Origin: JABSSA01 sp039960995
GTDB taxonomy: Bacteria; Pseudomonadota; Alphaproteobacteria; Rhodobacterales; Rhodobacteraceae
Reading direction: 5' to 3'
Length of the DNA: 64,000 nt
Assembly: GCA_039960995.1 (NCBI GenBank)
Contig: JBDVKF010000006.1
Location: 62,001 to 126,000 of the forward strand
Shown: piece after piece, positions 36,752 through 44,674 of the stretch
Numbering within the stretch: the stretch's first letter is position 1
How the letters are laid out: each line of letters begins with the position of its first letter
Made by a program: the position numbers and the translations under genes
The notes under the pieces: model-generated
The model's input: only the letters and a program-made list of their open reading frames with translations
The model's database searches: none
What the model was told of the DNA's origin: nothing

Positions 36752-37615
36752 TCAATTCAGTTCATTCAAAACGCGAGCAAGAGAAATCCGCCAATCTGGG
36801 CGTTCCATCCCCGTCGCTTCCGTAAAACTTGTGCAGTCGAGGCGGGAATTCAAAGGGCGTTTCGCCGGACGTGCAGGGTATTCTTCAGTTGAGATTGACG
36901 AGACTGTGGTTGTCAGACCCGTTTGAGCAAAGATTTCGCGCGCAAATCCGGCCCAACTGACATCCGGGGCCCCTGCAAAGTGGTAGATCCCTGGCGAGGC
37001 GCGACCTTCTGACAAGGCCATGGCCAATGCAACACTTGCATGAGCAAGATCTGCGGCTTCGGTTGGACCGCCGATTTGATCGTCGATGACGATCAAACGG
37101 TCTCGTGTTTCCGCAAGGGTAAGCATTGTTTTCACAAAGTTCGAGCCTTGTGCAGAAAACACCCAAGACGTCCGGATCACACCATACAGCCCGCCAGCTG
37201 CGCAAATGCCTTGTTCGCCCCGACTTTTGGTTGCGCCGTACACACCAAGCGGCTGGATCGTCGCGCTTGGTGCACGGGCGATATCACCTAAGCCATCAAA
37301 AACGTAATCTGTTGAGATTGACACGAACGGCAAGTTTCGCGCGGCGGCGGCCTGCGCCATGGCGGTGGGTGTTGTAGCGTTTACAAGTTCTGCAGTCTCT
37401 TGATCGCTTTCGGCCCCATCAACATTTGTGTACGCGGCGGCATTGATGACCAGTGATGCGTCAGTTTGCGCAATGTGCTGGGCGCACGCCGCAGGATCAG
37501 TTAGATCAGCTTCTTTTCGACCAAGAGAAATAATGTCCAAACCGGGCATATCCGCCAAAGCGCGGGCCATTTGGCCATTTTGACCGAAAACGAGAATTCG
37601 ATTGGGTTTCGTCAT
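36752..37615 (-). CDS. rfbD: dTDP-4-dehydrorhamnose reductase
   Basis: A 287-residue short-chain reductase, the last step of dTDP-L-rhamnose synthesis. Seen are the dinucleotide motif VFGQNGQMARAL, INAAAYTNVDGAESD, STDYVFDGLGD and the catalytic YGATKSRGEQ (YxxxK). The start is taken at ATG 37615; a second ATG four codons earlier (37627) is equally open and neither has a clear Shine-Dalgarno element. Upstream, the divergent GT2 gene begins at 37709. Confidence 0.93.
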   Translation of the reverse strand: MTKPNRILVFGQNGQMARALADMPGLDIISLGRKEADLTDPAACAQHIAQTDASLVINAAAYTNVDGAESDQETAELVNATTPTAMAQAAAARNLPFVSISTDYVFDGLGDIARAPSATIQPLGVYGATKSRGEQGICAAGGLYGVIRTSWVFSAQGSNFVKTMLTLAETRDRLIVIDDQIGGPTEAADLAHASVALAMALSEGRASPGIYHFAGAPDVSWAGFAREIFAQTGLTTTVSSISTEEYPARPAKRPLNSRLDCTSFTEATGMERPDWRISLARVLNELN

Positions 37616-37708
37616 GTGCCACCGCATAAAGCTTAATGGGTCATTGCAAAAGGGGTGAGATGCCGCGGAATTGACAGCGGGACCGTTCTGTGGCCTTGAA
37701 CGCGCAAG

Positions 37709-38680
37709 ATGACGCCAAATTTACATGAATCCCTTGTCGCAATTGTAGTGACCCACAACCGACCGGACAAGTTGCGCGCAACTGTTGAAAGATTGCTGGA
37801 ATCGTCGGCTGAGGCTTTGTTGGCTCTTGTTGTTTTAGACAACGCATCTGAGCCAGAAACGGAAGACTTGCTTGCAGAGTATGATGATCCGCGTCTGGTT
37901 GTCGTAAGATCGCAGCAGAACGAAGGTGGGGCAGGCGGATTTTCGCGTGGATTGCGCATGGCGTCAGAGCGTTTCGATCCAGATTGGTTTGTTTTGATGG
38001 ATGACGACGGGCGGCCCGAACCTGGCAGTCTGGAAACATTCCACCAGCTGAACAAAGACGGATGGGATGCGTTGGCTGCAGCCGTGTATTTTCCGTCTGG
38101 TGAGATTTGCGAAATGAACCGACCTAGCCGAAATCCTTTTTGGCATGCAACACAGTTCTTTCAATCCGCAATAAAGGGTCGCGCGGGGTTTCATCTGAAA
38201 GCTGATGATTATGCCACGGATGAGCTGTTCCAAATCGACGTGACATCCTTTGTCGGGTTTTTCATTTCGCGCAAAGGTGTTGAGATCGCGGGCTTTCCTG
38301 ATCCTGCATTGTTCATATACGGCGACGATGGGATTTACACTTTGGGTTTGTCAGCGTCAGGTGGCCGCATAGCGTTTGCGCCTTTGCTGCGGTTCGAACA
38401 TGATCTTTCGACCTTTTCCGGCCAGCGCGGGCGGTTTCGGCCACTTTGGAAAGCGTATTTTTACCACCGAAATCTGTTAATTTTGTACCGGAAAGCCGCA
38501 GGACCATGGTTTTGGTTGGTGATGTTCATCATTTTGCCGCGATGGTTCTTAAAAGCCAAAGATCATTCAGGTGATCGGGTGCGGTTTTTGTCGCTCATGC
38601 GCCGGGCGGTATGGGATGGGCTTTTGCATCGCACCGACACCGAATTATCGACAGTTTTGGAATGGGCAAACAAGGGTTAG
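37709..38680 (+). CDS. GT2 glycosyltransferase, GlfT-like (putative galactofuranosyl or rhamnosyl transferase)
   Basis: A 323-residue GT-A glycosyltransferase. It has AIVVTHNRPDKL, the motif NEGGAGGFSRGLRMA characteristic of the GlfT1/GlfT2-like group, and the metal-binding LMDDDGRPEPGSL near residue 100. A hydrophobic stretch near 275 (WFWLVMFIILPRWFL) suggests membrane association. The GlfT-like signature and the UDP-galactopyranose mutase gene 12 kb away make galactofuranose transfer a reasonable guess; rhamnose is the other candidate, given rfbA-rfbD alongside. Its TAG overlaps the TAA of kpsM in TTAG (38677-38680). Confidence 0.82.
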   Translation: MTPNLHESLVAIVVTHNRPDKLRATVERLLESSAEALLALVVLDNASEPETEDLLAEYDDPRLVVVRSQQNEGGAGGFSRGLRMASERFDPDWFVLMDDDGRPEPGSLETFHQLNKDGWDALAAAVYFPSGEICEMNRPSRNPFWHATQFFQSAIKGRAGFHLKADDYATDELFQIDVTSFVGFFISRKGVEIAGFPDPALFIYGDDGIYTLGLSASGGRIAFAPLLRFEHDLSTFSGQRGRFRPLWKAYFYHRNLLILYRKAAGPWFWLVMFIILPRWFLKAKDHSGDRVRFLSLMRRAVWDGLLHRTDTELSTVLEWANKG

Positions 38681-39501
38681 CGGTTGCTCAGGATGTCACG
38701 GTGATAACGCGCCATTAGAACCGCGCCTAAAAACAACGTGATAATACCCCAAGACATGACATAGGGGACGTTGATGTCTTGCGGTCTGTATGCTGGATAG
38801 TAACCCGACCGCGAGATGCCGACAATGTGGATCAGCGGGTTCCACCACAATATGTTCTGCACATTTTGTGGCAGATCTTCGTACAAATATATGATGCCTG
38901 ACAAAAGAAAGAGTGGGCGCGTTGCGATCGACCAGACTTGCGCCCAAATATCGAAAAGGCCGTTCAACACGCAGTTCAGGGTGCCAACCCCCAGTCCCAA
39001 CAACGTCGCCAGCGAAAGTGATAGTACAATGGGACCGAGTTCAACAATCGTTCGCGTGTCGGTCAGGGCAAGGATGGCTGTGGTTAGAATAATCGTAACG
39101 AGAAGGCCGGTCAGCGTGTTGAGGATAAACCGCCCCAAGATTGCATCCACCCACGTGACAGCCGGATACTGCAGTAAGGCTTTCGAAAACATGATAGACC
39201 GGGACACGACGAGTGATATTTGTTGATACAAGAATAAAGGTAGGAAACCCGTCGCGTAAAAAAGTATGAAGCTATTGCCCAAAGGCGGGGAACGAAGAAG
39301 CAGCGAAAATGCAACCGACAGAACAATGATCATCCCCATTGGTTCGAGAATAGCCCACACATACCCTCCCGGAGATCGACCATAACGAGTGCCCATTTCC
39401 CGCAGCATGAGAGCAAACACGGCCCTACCTGTGGCAAACCGTCGACGCTTCGCACTGAGCGCAGCGACTGGCTTTGGCGGTATGTTCGAAGCTGAGGTCA
39501 C
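38677..39501 (-). CDS. kpsM: Capsular polysaccharide ABC transporter permease (KpsM/Wzm type)
   Basis: A 274-residue ABC-2 type inner-membrane permease that moves undecaprenyl- or lipid-linked polysaccharide to the periplasm. About six hydrophobic helices are seen; the family blocks MLREMGTRYGRSPGGYVWAILEP and FLLSGIIYLYEDLPQNVQNILWWNPLIH are clear. The partner ATPase (kpsT) is on the other strand 1.6 kb away, an unusual split for genes normally kept in one operon. Promoters for both directions must lie in 39502-39625. Confidence 0.9.
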   Translation of the reverse strand: MTSASNIPPKPVAALSAKRRRFATGRAVFALMLREMGTRYGRSPGGYVWAILEPMGMIIVLSVAFSLLLRSPPLGNSFILFYATGFLPLFLYQQISLVVSRSIMFSKALLQYPAVTWVDAILGRFILNTLTGLLVTIILTTAILALTDTRTIVELGPIVLSLSLATLLGLGVGTLNCVLNGLFDIWAQVWSIATRPLFLLSGIIYLYEDLPQNVQNILWWNPLIHIVGISRSGYYPAYRPQDINVPYVMSWGIITLFLGAVLMARYHRDILSNR

Positions 39502-39625
39502 AGGTGGTTACTATCCATTGCTGGTCAAAGGCACAGGCACCGTGTAACTATCTGGAAAAACGCATGCCCTGCAAACGCTTTAATATAGCAATGTGTTCTG
39601 GGCAGCGAAAAGCTGAGGTCCGACT

Positions 39626-41131
39626 TTGAACGATACGTCTGACAAACTTAAAAAAACATCGGCTGACGATGTGCCATTCGCGTCGGCAAGGAAAGAACCA
39701 CAGGTTTATCGTTTGGATGATCCAGACCTGCCCGAACGTTTGGGCGAGGCAGAGCAGGAATCGAACCCACAAAACGGAGAGGGTGACCACCCCAAGGCGA
39801 AGGATCGGCACAACGCAGAAAACCCGAAAAGGGCCCAGCGGCAGAACCTGAGAAAGAACCAAAATCAGAATAAAGGGCCAAATTCCAACAAAGGTCAAAA
39901 TAGGAACGCGGGTCAAAATCAGAATCAGAATCAGAACAAAGTTCAAAACCAAAACCAAAACCAAAACCAAACGGAGCCTGAGTTTCGGGTTTTACCCACG
40001 GCGCCACCGGCCCAAATGCGCACGCGCCATTGGGGGCTTTTCCTTTCGTTTTTGTTGTTAGTTATTCTGCCGTTTGCGGCAATTTGTTACTATTTGTGGG
40101 GAGTGTCGCACGACCAATACAGTTCGACATCTGGGTTTACAGTGCGCCAAGAAGAAGGCGCAGGCGCTCATGAGTTACTGGGTGGTATTGCACAATTGAC
40201 AGGTGGCGGTGGCGGCGGTTCAGATGGCAACATTCTGTACGAATTCATTTTGAGCCAGGAATTGGTGCAAGGCGTGGACGCGACGCTGAATATCCAAGAT
40301 CATTATTCGACACGCTGGGAAGAAGATCCTGTTTTTGCAATTTGGCCAGACGCCACGATCGAAGAATTGTTGTGGTTTTGGCAACGTGTTGTTCGGATCA
40401 GTTATGATGAGGGGTCGGGTCTGATAGAATTGCGGGTGTTGGCATATGAGCCCGAAATGGCCCAAAACATAGGGCAAGAAATTGTTCGCTTAAGCCAAGC
40501 CATGATCAATGATTTGAACGAACAAGCTCGGTCGGATGCTTTGCGATATGCAAGCGCAGATTTGGAAGCATCCGTTGCTCGTTTGAAGGATGCGCGAGAG
40601 GCTTTGACAGGGTTTCGAACACGCACTCAGATTGTTGATCCCGAAGCAGATTTGCAGGGTCGGATGGGCGTGATGAACAACCTTCAGCAACAATTGGCCG
40701 AAGCGTTGATTGAGTTTGATTTGCTGGCCGGTACAACGCGTTCAGGGGATCCTCGTTTGAGTCAGGCGGAAAACCGTATTGGGGTGATCCGCGAAAGGAT
40801 TGTGCAAGAGCGTTTGTCGTTCGCAACGGATGGCGGCGAAGGCGGTTCCGGCACATTTGATTATCCAAATTTGATCGCGGAATACGAAGGTTTGGTTGTT
40901 GACAGAGAATTTGCCGAAGAAAGCTATCGCGCCGCGTTAGCTGCGTTTGATGTGGCCCGTGCAAAGGCGTCCCGGCAAAGCAGATACTTGGCGACTTACG
41001 TGCATCCGACGTTGTCAGAAAGCAGCCTTTTTCCGCGACGGTGGGTTATGGCAAGTCTGGGTGGACTGTTCTTGTTGTTGAGTTGGGGTGTCATGGCGTT
41101 GGTCTATTATTCTATCCGTGACCGGAGTTGA
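39626..41131 (+). CDS. kpsE: Capsule export inner-membrane/periplasmic protein KpsE (polysaccharide co-polymerase type)
   Basis: A 501-residue KpsE/Wzz-related protein linking the inner-membrane transporter to the outer-membrane channel. Residues 1-130 form an unusual hydrophilic cytoplasmic tail with an Asn/Gln-rich repeat (about 77-115). The first membrane helix is at about 137-158, the periplasmic part has long helical segments (DALRYASADLEASVARLKDA ... TRTQIVDPEADLQGRMGVM), and a second helix at about 478-497 precedes the short C-terminus. This is the normal KpsE topology with an added N-terminal extension. kpsT follows 15 bases later. Confidence 0.85.
   Translation: MNDTSDKLKKTSADDVPFASARKEPQVYRLDDPDLPERLGEAEQESNPQNGEGDHPKAKDRHNAENPKRAQRQNLRKNQNQNKGPNSNKGQNRNAGQNQNQNQNKVQNQNQNQNQTEPEFRVLPTAPPAQMRTRHWGLFLSFLLLVILPFAAICYYLWGVSHDQYSSTSGFTVRQEEGAGAHELLGGIAQLTGGGGGGSDGNILYEFILSQELVQGVDATLNIQDHYSTRWEEDPVFAIWPDATIEELLWFWQRVVRISYDEGSGLIELRVLAYEPEMAQNIGQEIVRLSQAMINDLNEQARSDALRYASADLEASVARLKDAREALTGFRTRTQIVDPEADLQGRMGVMNNLQQQLAEALIEFDLLAGTTRSGDPRLSQAENRIGVIRERIVQERLSFATDGGEGGSGTFDYPNLIAEYEGLVVDREFAEESYRAALAAFDVARAKASRQSRYLATYVHPTLSESSLFPRRWVMASLGGLFLLLSWGVMALVYYSIRDRS
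39853..39972 (+). repeat. In-frame Asn/Gln hexanucleotide repeat in kpsE
   Basis: A run of CAAAAY/CAGAAY units encodes alternating Gln-Asn. It includes four exact tandem CAAAAC copies (39944-39967). The unit is six bases, so gain or loss of copies changes the length of the disordered N-terminal tail without a frameshift. Confidence 0.75.
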
Positions 41132-41146
41132 GTAGGCTTTGATCTG

Positions 41147-41815
41147 ATGTTGAGATTTGAGTCATTATCAAAAAGCTTCGTCATTCGCGGTTACCGTAAA
41201 CCGGTTATCGACAACCTCGACATGGTGCTTCCGACTGGCAAATCGCTGGCGTTGATGGGCCGCAACGGAGCCGGGAAATCAACGCTATTGCAACTGATTG
41301 CAGGCAATTTGCGACCGGACCGAGGACGGGTTGTTCATGACGGATCCTTCAGTTGGCCGGTTGGCTTTGGTGGGTCTTTTCACAGGGACCTGACTGGTGC
41401 ACAAAATATAAGGTTCATCGCACGCATTTATGGAGTGGATACCGAGGCTTTAATCGACTTCGTCGCCGATTTTTCTGAGCTTGGGCGACAATTCTATATG
41501 CCAGTCAGGACTTACAGCTCTGGTATGCGGTCGCGCCTGACGTTCGGGGCGTCGATGGGAATCAAGTTCGACACCTATCTCGTAGATGAAGTGACGGCCG
41601 TTGGTGATAAGGCATTCAAAACCAAAAGCCGTACAGTTTTCCGTGAACGCATGAACACATCAAGCGCTATTTTGGTGAGTCATGATACCGGTCAAGTTCG
41701 GGAATTTTGTGATGCCGCAATCGTGCTAGAAGCAGGTCATCTTCGGTATTTTGATGATTTGAACGAGGGTATCGATTTTCATGAACACCTGCAAAAGCAG
41801 GCACGCCCTCAATAG
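41147..41815 (+). CDS. kpsT: Capsular polysaccharide ABC transporter ATP-binding protein (KpsT/Wzt type)
   Basis: A 222-residue ATPase that drives the KpsM permease. Walker A reads GRNGAGKSTLL near residue 38, the signature is YSSGMRSRLTFGAS, a degenerate LSGGQ as usual for KpsT, and Walker B is DTYLVDEVTAVGD. There is no C-terminal carbohydrate-binding extension of the Wzt kind, which favours the capsule (group 2) type. It lies 15 bases after kpsE and is followed by the DUF2793 gene. Confidence 0.92.
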   Translation: MLRFESLSKSFVIRGYRKPVIDNLDMVLPTGKSLALMGRNGAGKSTLLQLIAGNLRPDRGRVVHDGSFSWPVGFGGSFHRDLTGAQNIRFIARIYGVDTEALIDFVADFSELGRQFYMPVRTYSSGMRSRLTFGASMGIKFDTYLVDEVTAVGDKAFKTKSRTVFRERMNTSSAILVSHDTGQVREFCDAAIVLEAGHLRYFDDLNEGIDFHEHLQKQARPQ

Positions 41816-41917
41816 GTAGATTCGTTGCGTATGAGACGATTGCAGCGCGCTTATGATTAACGCAGCATTCAGCGATATTTGATTGAACCCCACCGCCTGA
41901 CACACAAGGAAGTGGAC

Positions 41918-43018
41918 ATGTCTGAAACATCGCCAAATTTGAATTTGCCTTACTTGCAACCAAGCCAAGCGCAAAAGCATGTGACGCATAATCTTGCGTT
42001 ACAGATTTTGGATGCATTGACGCAATTGAGTGTCGAAGGTGTGAACGAAAACACGCCCCCAGTCTCGGCGAGCGAAGGTGAAACGTTGGTAACTGGGACA
42101 GCGCCGGTTGGTCTTTGGGCGGGACAGCCCGATCAGATCGCAATTTGGACCAATGGCTCATGGATGTTCGTTCCGACGCGTGACGGAGTGCGTGCCTTTG
42201 ACAAGTCGTCCAACAGTTTATTGGTTCGGGTTAGCGGCGCGTGGATTTCAGCTGGCGGCTCGACGAACCCGTCACTGCTTGGCGTAAACGCGACCGCGGA
42301 CGCGAATAATAGATTGGCCGTTTCGTCAAACGGGACGCTTTTGAATCATGAAGGTTCTGGCCATCAGCTTAAAGTCAACAAATTTGCCAGTACCGATACT
42401 GTGAGCCTGCTATACCAAACCGATTTTTCGGGCCGAGCTGAAATGGGGTTGGCGGGGTCCGATAACTGGTCAATCAAAGTGTCACCAGATGGAACGTCTT
42501 GGAACACTGCGTTAGAGATTGATGCATCAAATGCATCTGTTTCAGGTGCAAGTTTGCAAGCCTTTCCAGCGGATATAAGCGCCGGAAAACTCGCCAGAGC
42601 AGATTACGTTTATGGGCCCGGGAATGTTCTGGGCACTGTCAGCGAAACTGGTGGACTTCCGACGGGTGCAATCGTTGAACACGCGTCCAACGGGGATGGA
42701 ACATACACGCGTTTCGCGGATGGCACCCAAATCTGTCAGACCGAAGGAGCGAATTTTGTCTATTCTGATGACGATTTTCTGCGCAACAACTGGGCCTTTC
42801 CCGCGCCATTCGCGGAACCGCCAGGGGTGCAATCCACGTTGTCTCGCGCATTGTCCGATTATTCCGATGTTGCGCCATTTGATTTGGGTCCGTTCACAAA
42901 CAGTTTTGGAACGTCGAATGTTGTAATGGAGCTCTATCGGTCAGCAGGAATTGCAGCATTTGCTTCAAGCGCAGAAATCCGCAACGTGCGCATCACAGCG
43001 ATCGGCCGCTGGTTCTAA
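41918..43018 (+). CDS. DUF2793 domain protein (tail-fibre/GTA-like)
   Basis: A 366-residue protein. The N-terminal 110 residues match the DUF2793 domain (SPNLNLPYLQPSQAQKHVTHNLALQILDALTQLSV ... PVGLWAGQPDQIAIWTNGSWMFVPTRDGVRAFD), known from gene transfer agent and prophage tail regions of Rhodobacteraceae. The remainder is beta-rich and resembles tail-fibre tips, with no signal peptide. Here it stands in a capsule locus rather than in a phage region; it may be a carried-over fibre or a glycan-binding surface protein. The start at ATG 41918 has AAGGAAG seven bases upstream; a longer frame begins 13 codons earlier without one. Confidence 0.78.
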   Translation: MSETSPNLNLPYLQPSQAQKHVTHNLALQILDALTQLSVEGVNENTPPVSASEGETLVTGTAPVGLWAGQPDQIAIWTNGSWMFVPTRDGVRAFDKSSNSLLVRVSGAWISAGGSTNPSLLGVNATADANNRLAVSSNGTLLNHEGSGHQLKVNKFASTDTVSLLYQTDFSGRAEMGLAGSDNWSIKVSPDGTSWNTALEIDASNASVSGASLQAFPADISAGKLARADYVYGPGNVLGTVSETGGLPTGAIVEHASNGDGTYTRFADGTQICQTEGANFVYSDDDFLRNNWAFPAPFAEPPGVQSTLSRALSDYSDVAPFDLGPFTNSFGTSNVVMELYRSAGIAAFASSAEIRNVRITAIGRWF

Positions 43019-43186
43019 CCCAATTGGAGCGATCGGAGAAAGGCCATATTGAAGCCGGTCTCCGATTGCGTCATATATCCCGCGATACTTGAATTTCCGA
43101 AATTTGATCGTGCACGGGATTGGCCGCAACGGTGGTTGACTTGCTGCGTGTTTCGGCGCTTTTGGTATCCGCTAAAAGGAACCGAT

Positions 43187-44674
43187 GTGCGCATATTGTA
43201 TTACAACTGGATCGATTACCTTGACGATGAAAGACGCGGAGGCGGCGTTTCCTTATATCAACGCAATTTGATGAAAAGCCTTGGGGACGAGGCAGTCTTT
43301 TTGTCATCTGGGATCAGTTTCGATCTGTTGCGTAAAAGACCTCGTTGGCAACCCGTGGGTCATGGACCAAAAGAAGACCGTGAACGTCGCTATGAGATTG
43401 TAAATTCGGGCGTCATGTCGCCGGCACATCATTCATTTGGCGCGAACAGCCAGCTGTCACACACACCGACGGCAGACGTTTTTGCGGATTTTCTGGCTGA
43501 GACGGGGCCATACGACGTCATCCATTTTCAAAACCTGGAAGGATTGCCAGCAGAAGCTTTGCGCGCTGCTCGGGACTGCGGCGCGCAGGTTGTTTTTTCG
43601 CTCCACAATTATTATCCGTTTTGTCCTCAAGTGAACTTGTGGCGACAAGAAAGTGCAACATGTGTCGATTATGAAAATGGCCAAGCTTGCATCGACTGTG
43701 TTGCAACCAAGTACCCTACACGACATCTTAAACTCGCCAATGGTCTCGCATGGCATTTGAAATCCGCTGGTCTGCGACCCGATCATAAGCCATTTAAATT
43801 CATTTTTAATAACGCAATGCGAGTTGGGCGAAGACTGCCTCGGCGCAGGCATACTCCCAAGAACGTCAGGCATACGAAAGCACTGGATGGTTCGCGCTTT
43901 GCGAAGCGGCGCACTGTCTTCGTCGATATGATCAATGAAACCTGTGGCGCGGTTTTATGTGTTTCGGAAGCAGTGCGACAGTTGGCGCAATCGTACGGTA
44001 TTCGCGGCGAAATTTTGCAAACGGATTACATCGGTACACGCCAGTCTGAAAGGTATCATCGGGCGCAACCACGCGGTCGTACATCCGGACAACTGACCCT
44101 CGCATTCTTAGGATATATGCGGCGCGACAAAGGGTTCTTTTTCTTGCTCTCTGCCTTGGAGGCGTTGCCAAATAGTGTTCTGGCGCAGTTGAACTTGGTT
44201 CTGGCGGCGAGCAGGGGCGACGAAGACACAATGCTCAGGATCGAAAATCTAGGTCAGCGCTTGTGTCGCCTGAGGTATTTTGACGGATACACGCACGACG
44301 ACCTAGATGAAATCTTGGAACAGGTGGATGTTGGTGTGGTGCCAGTTCTTTGGCATGATAACCTTCCCCAAGTCGCGATTGAGATACATGCAAGGAAAAT
44401 ACCGTTACTGACGTCTGATATGGGTGGTGCTCAAGAATTGGGGAATTGCCCAGAGATGATTTTCAAGGCGGGTGATACCAACGCGTTGCATGCTAAAATC
44501 GAAGCATTGTTAAACGACAACATTGACATGGACGCCTATTGGCAAAATGCGCGTGCGCCGATCAACGTGGATACGCATATCGATAACCTGAAAGCGATCT
44601 ATTCGGACTTGCTGTCCAAGCGAGCAGCAACAAAAGGTGCCGAATACCAAGGTACAGAAACTGTCGGGTCATAA
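43187..44674 (+). CDS. GT4 glycosyltransferase
   Basis: A 495-residue GT-B glycosyltransferase of the GT4 type. It opens MRILYYNWIDYLDDERRGGGVSLYQRNLMKSL, with the acceptor domain continuing to about residue 280 (including HLKLANGLAW and two Cys-rich segments around VDYENGQACIDCVA). The donor domain carries LTLAFLGYMRRDKGFFFLLSALEAL, DGYTHDDLDEILEQVDVGVVPVLWHDNLPQVAIEIHA and the late GGAQELG. The start is put at GTG 43187 with AAAAGGA six bases upstream; 46 further codons are open before it. Its 3' end overlaps the convergent giant glycosyltransferase by 76 bases. Confidence 0.83.
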   Translation: MRILYYNWIDYLDDERRGGGVSLYQRNLMKSLGDEAVFLSSGISFDLLRKRPRWQPVGHGPKEDRERRYEIVNSGVMSPAHHSFGANSQLSHTPTADVFADFLAETGPYDVIHFQNLEGLPAEALRAARDCGAQVVFSLHNYYPFCPQVNLWRQESATCVDYENGQACIDCVATKYPTRHLKLANGLAWHLKSAGLRPDHKPFKFIFNNAMRVGRRLPRRRHTPKNVRHTKALDGSRFAKRRTVFVDMINETCGAVLCVSEAVRQLAQSYGIRGEILQTDYIGTRQSERYHRAQPRGRTSGQLTLAFLGYMRRDKGFFFLLSALEALPNSVLAQLNLVLAASRGDEDTMLRIENLGQRLCRLRYFDGYTHDDLDEILEQVDVGVVPVLWHDNLPQVAIEIHARKIPLLTSDMGGAQELGNCPEMIFKAGDTNALHAKIEALLNDNIDMDAYWQNARAPINVDTHIDNLKAIYSDLLSKRAATKGAEYQGTETVGS

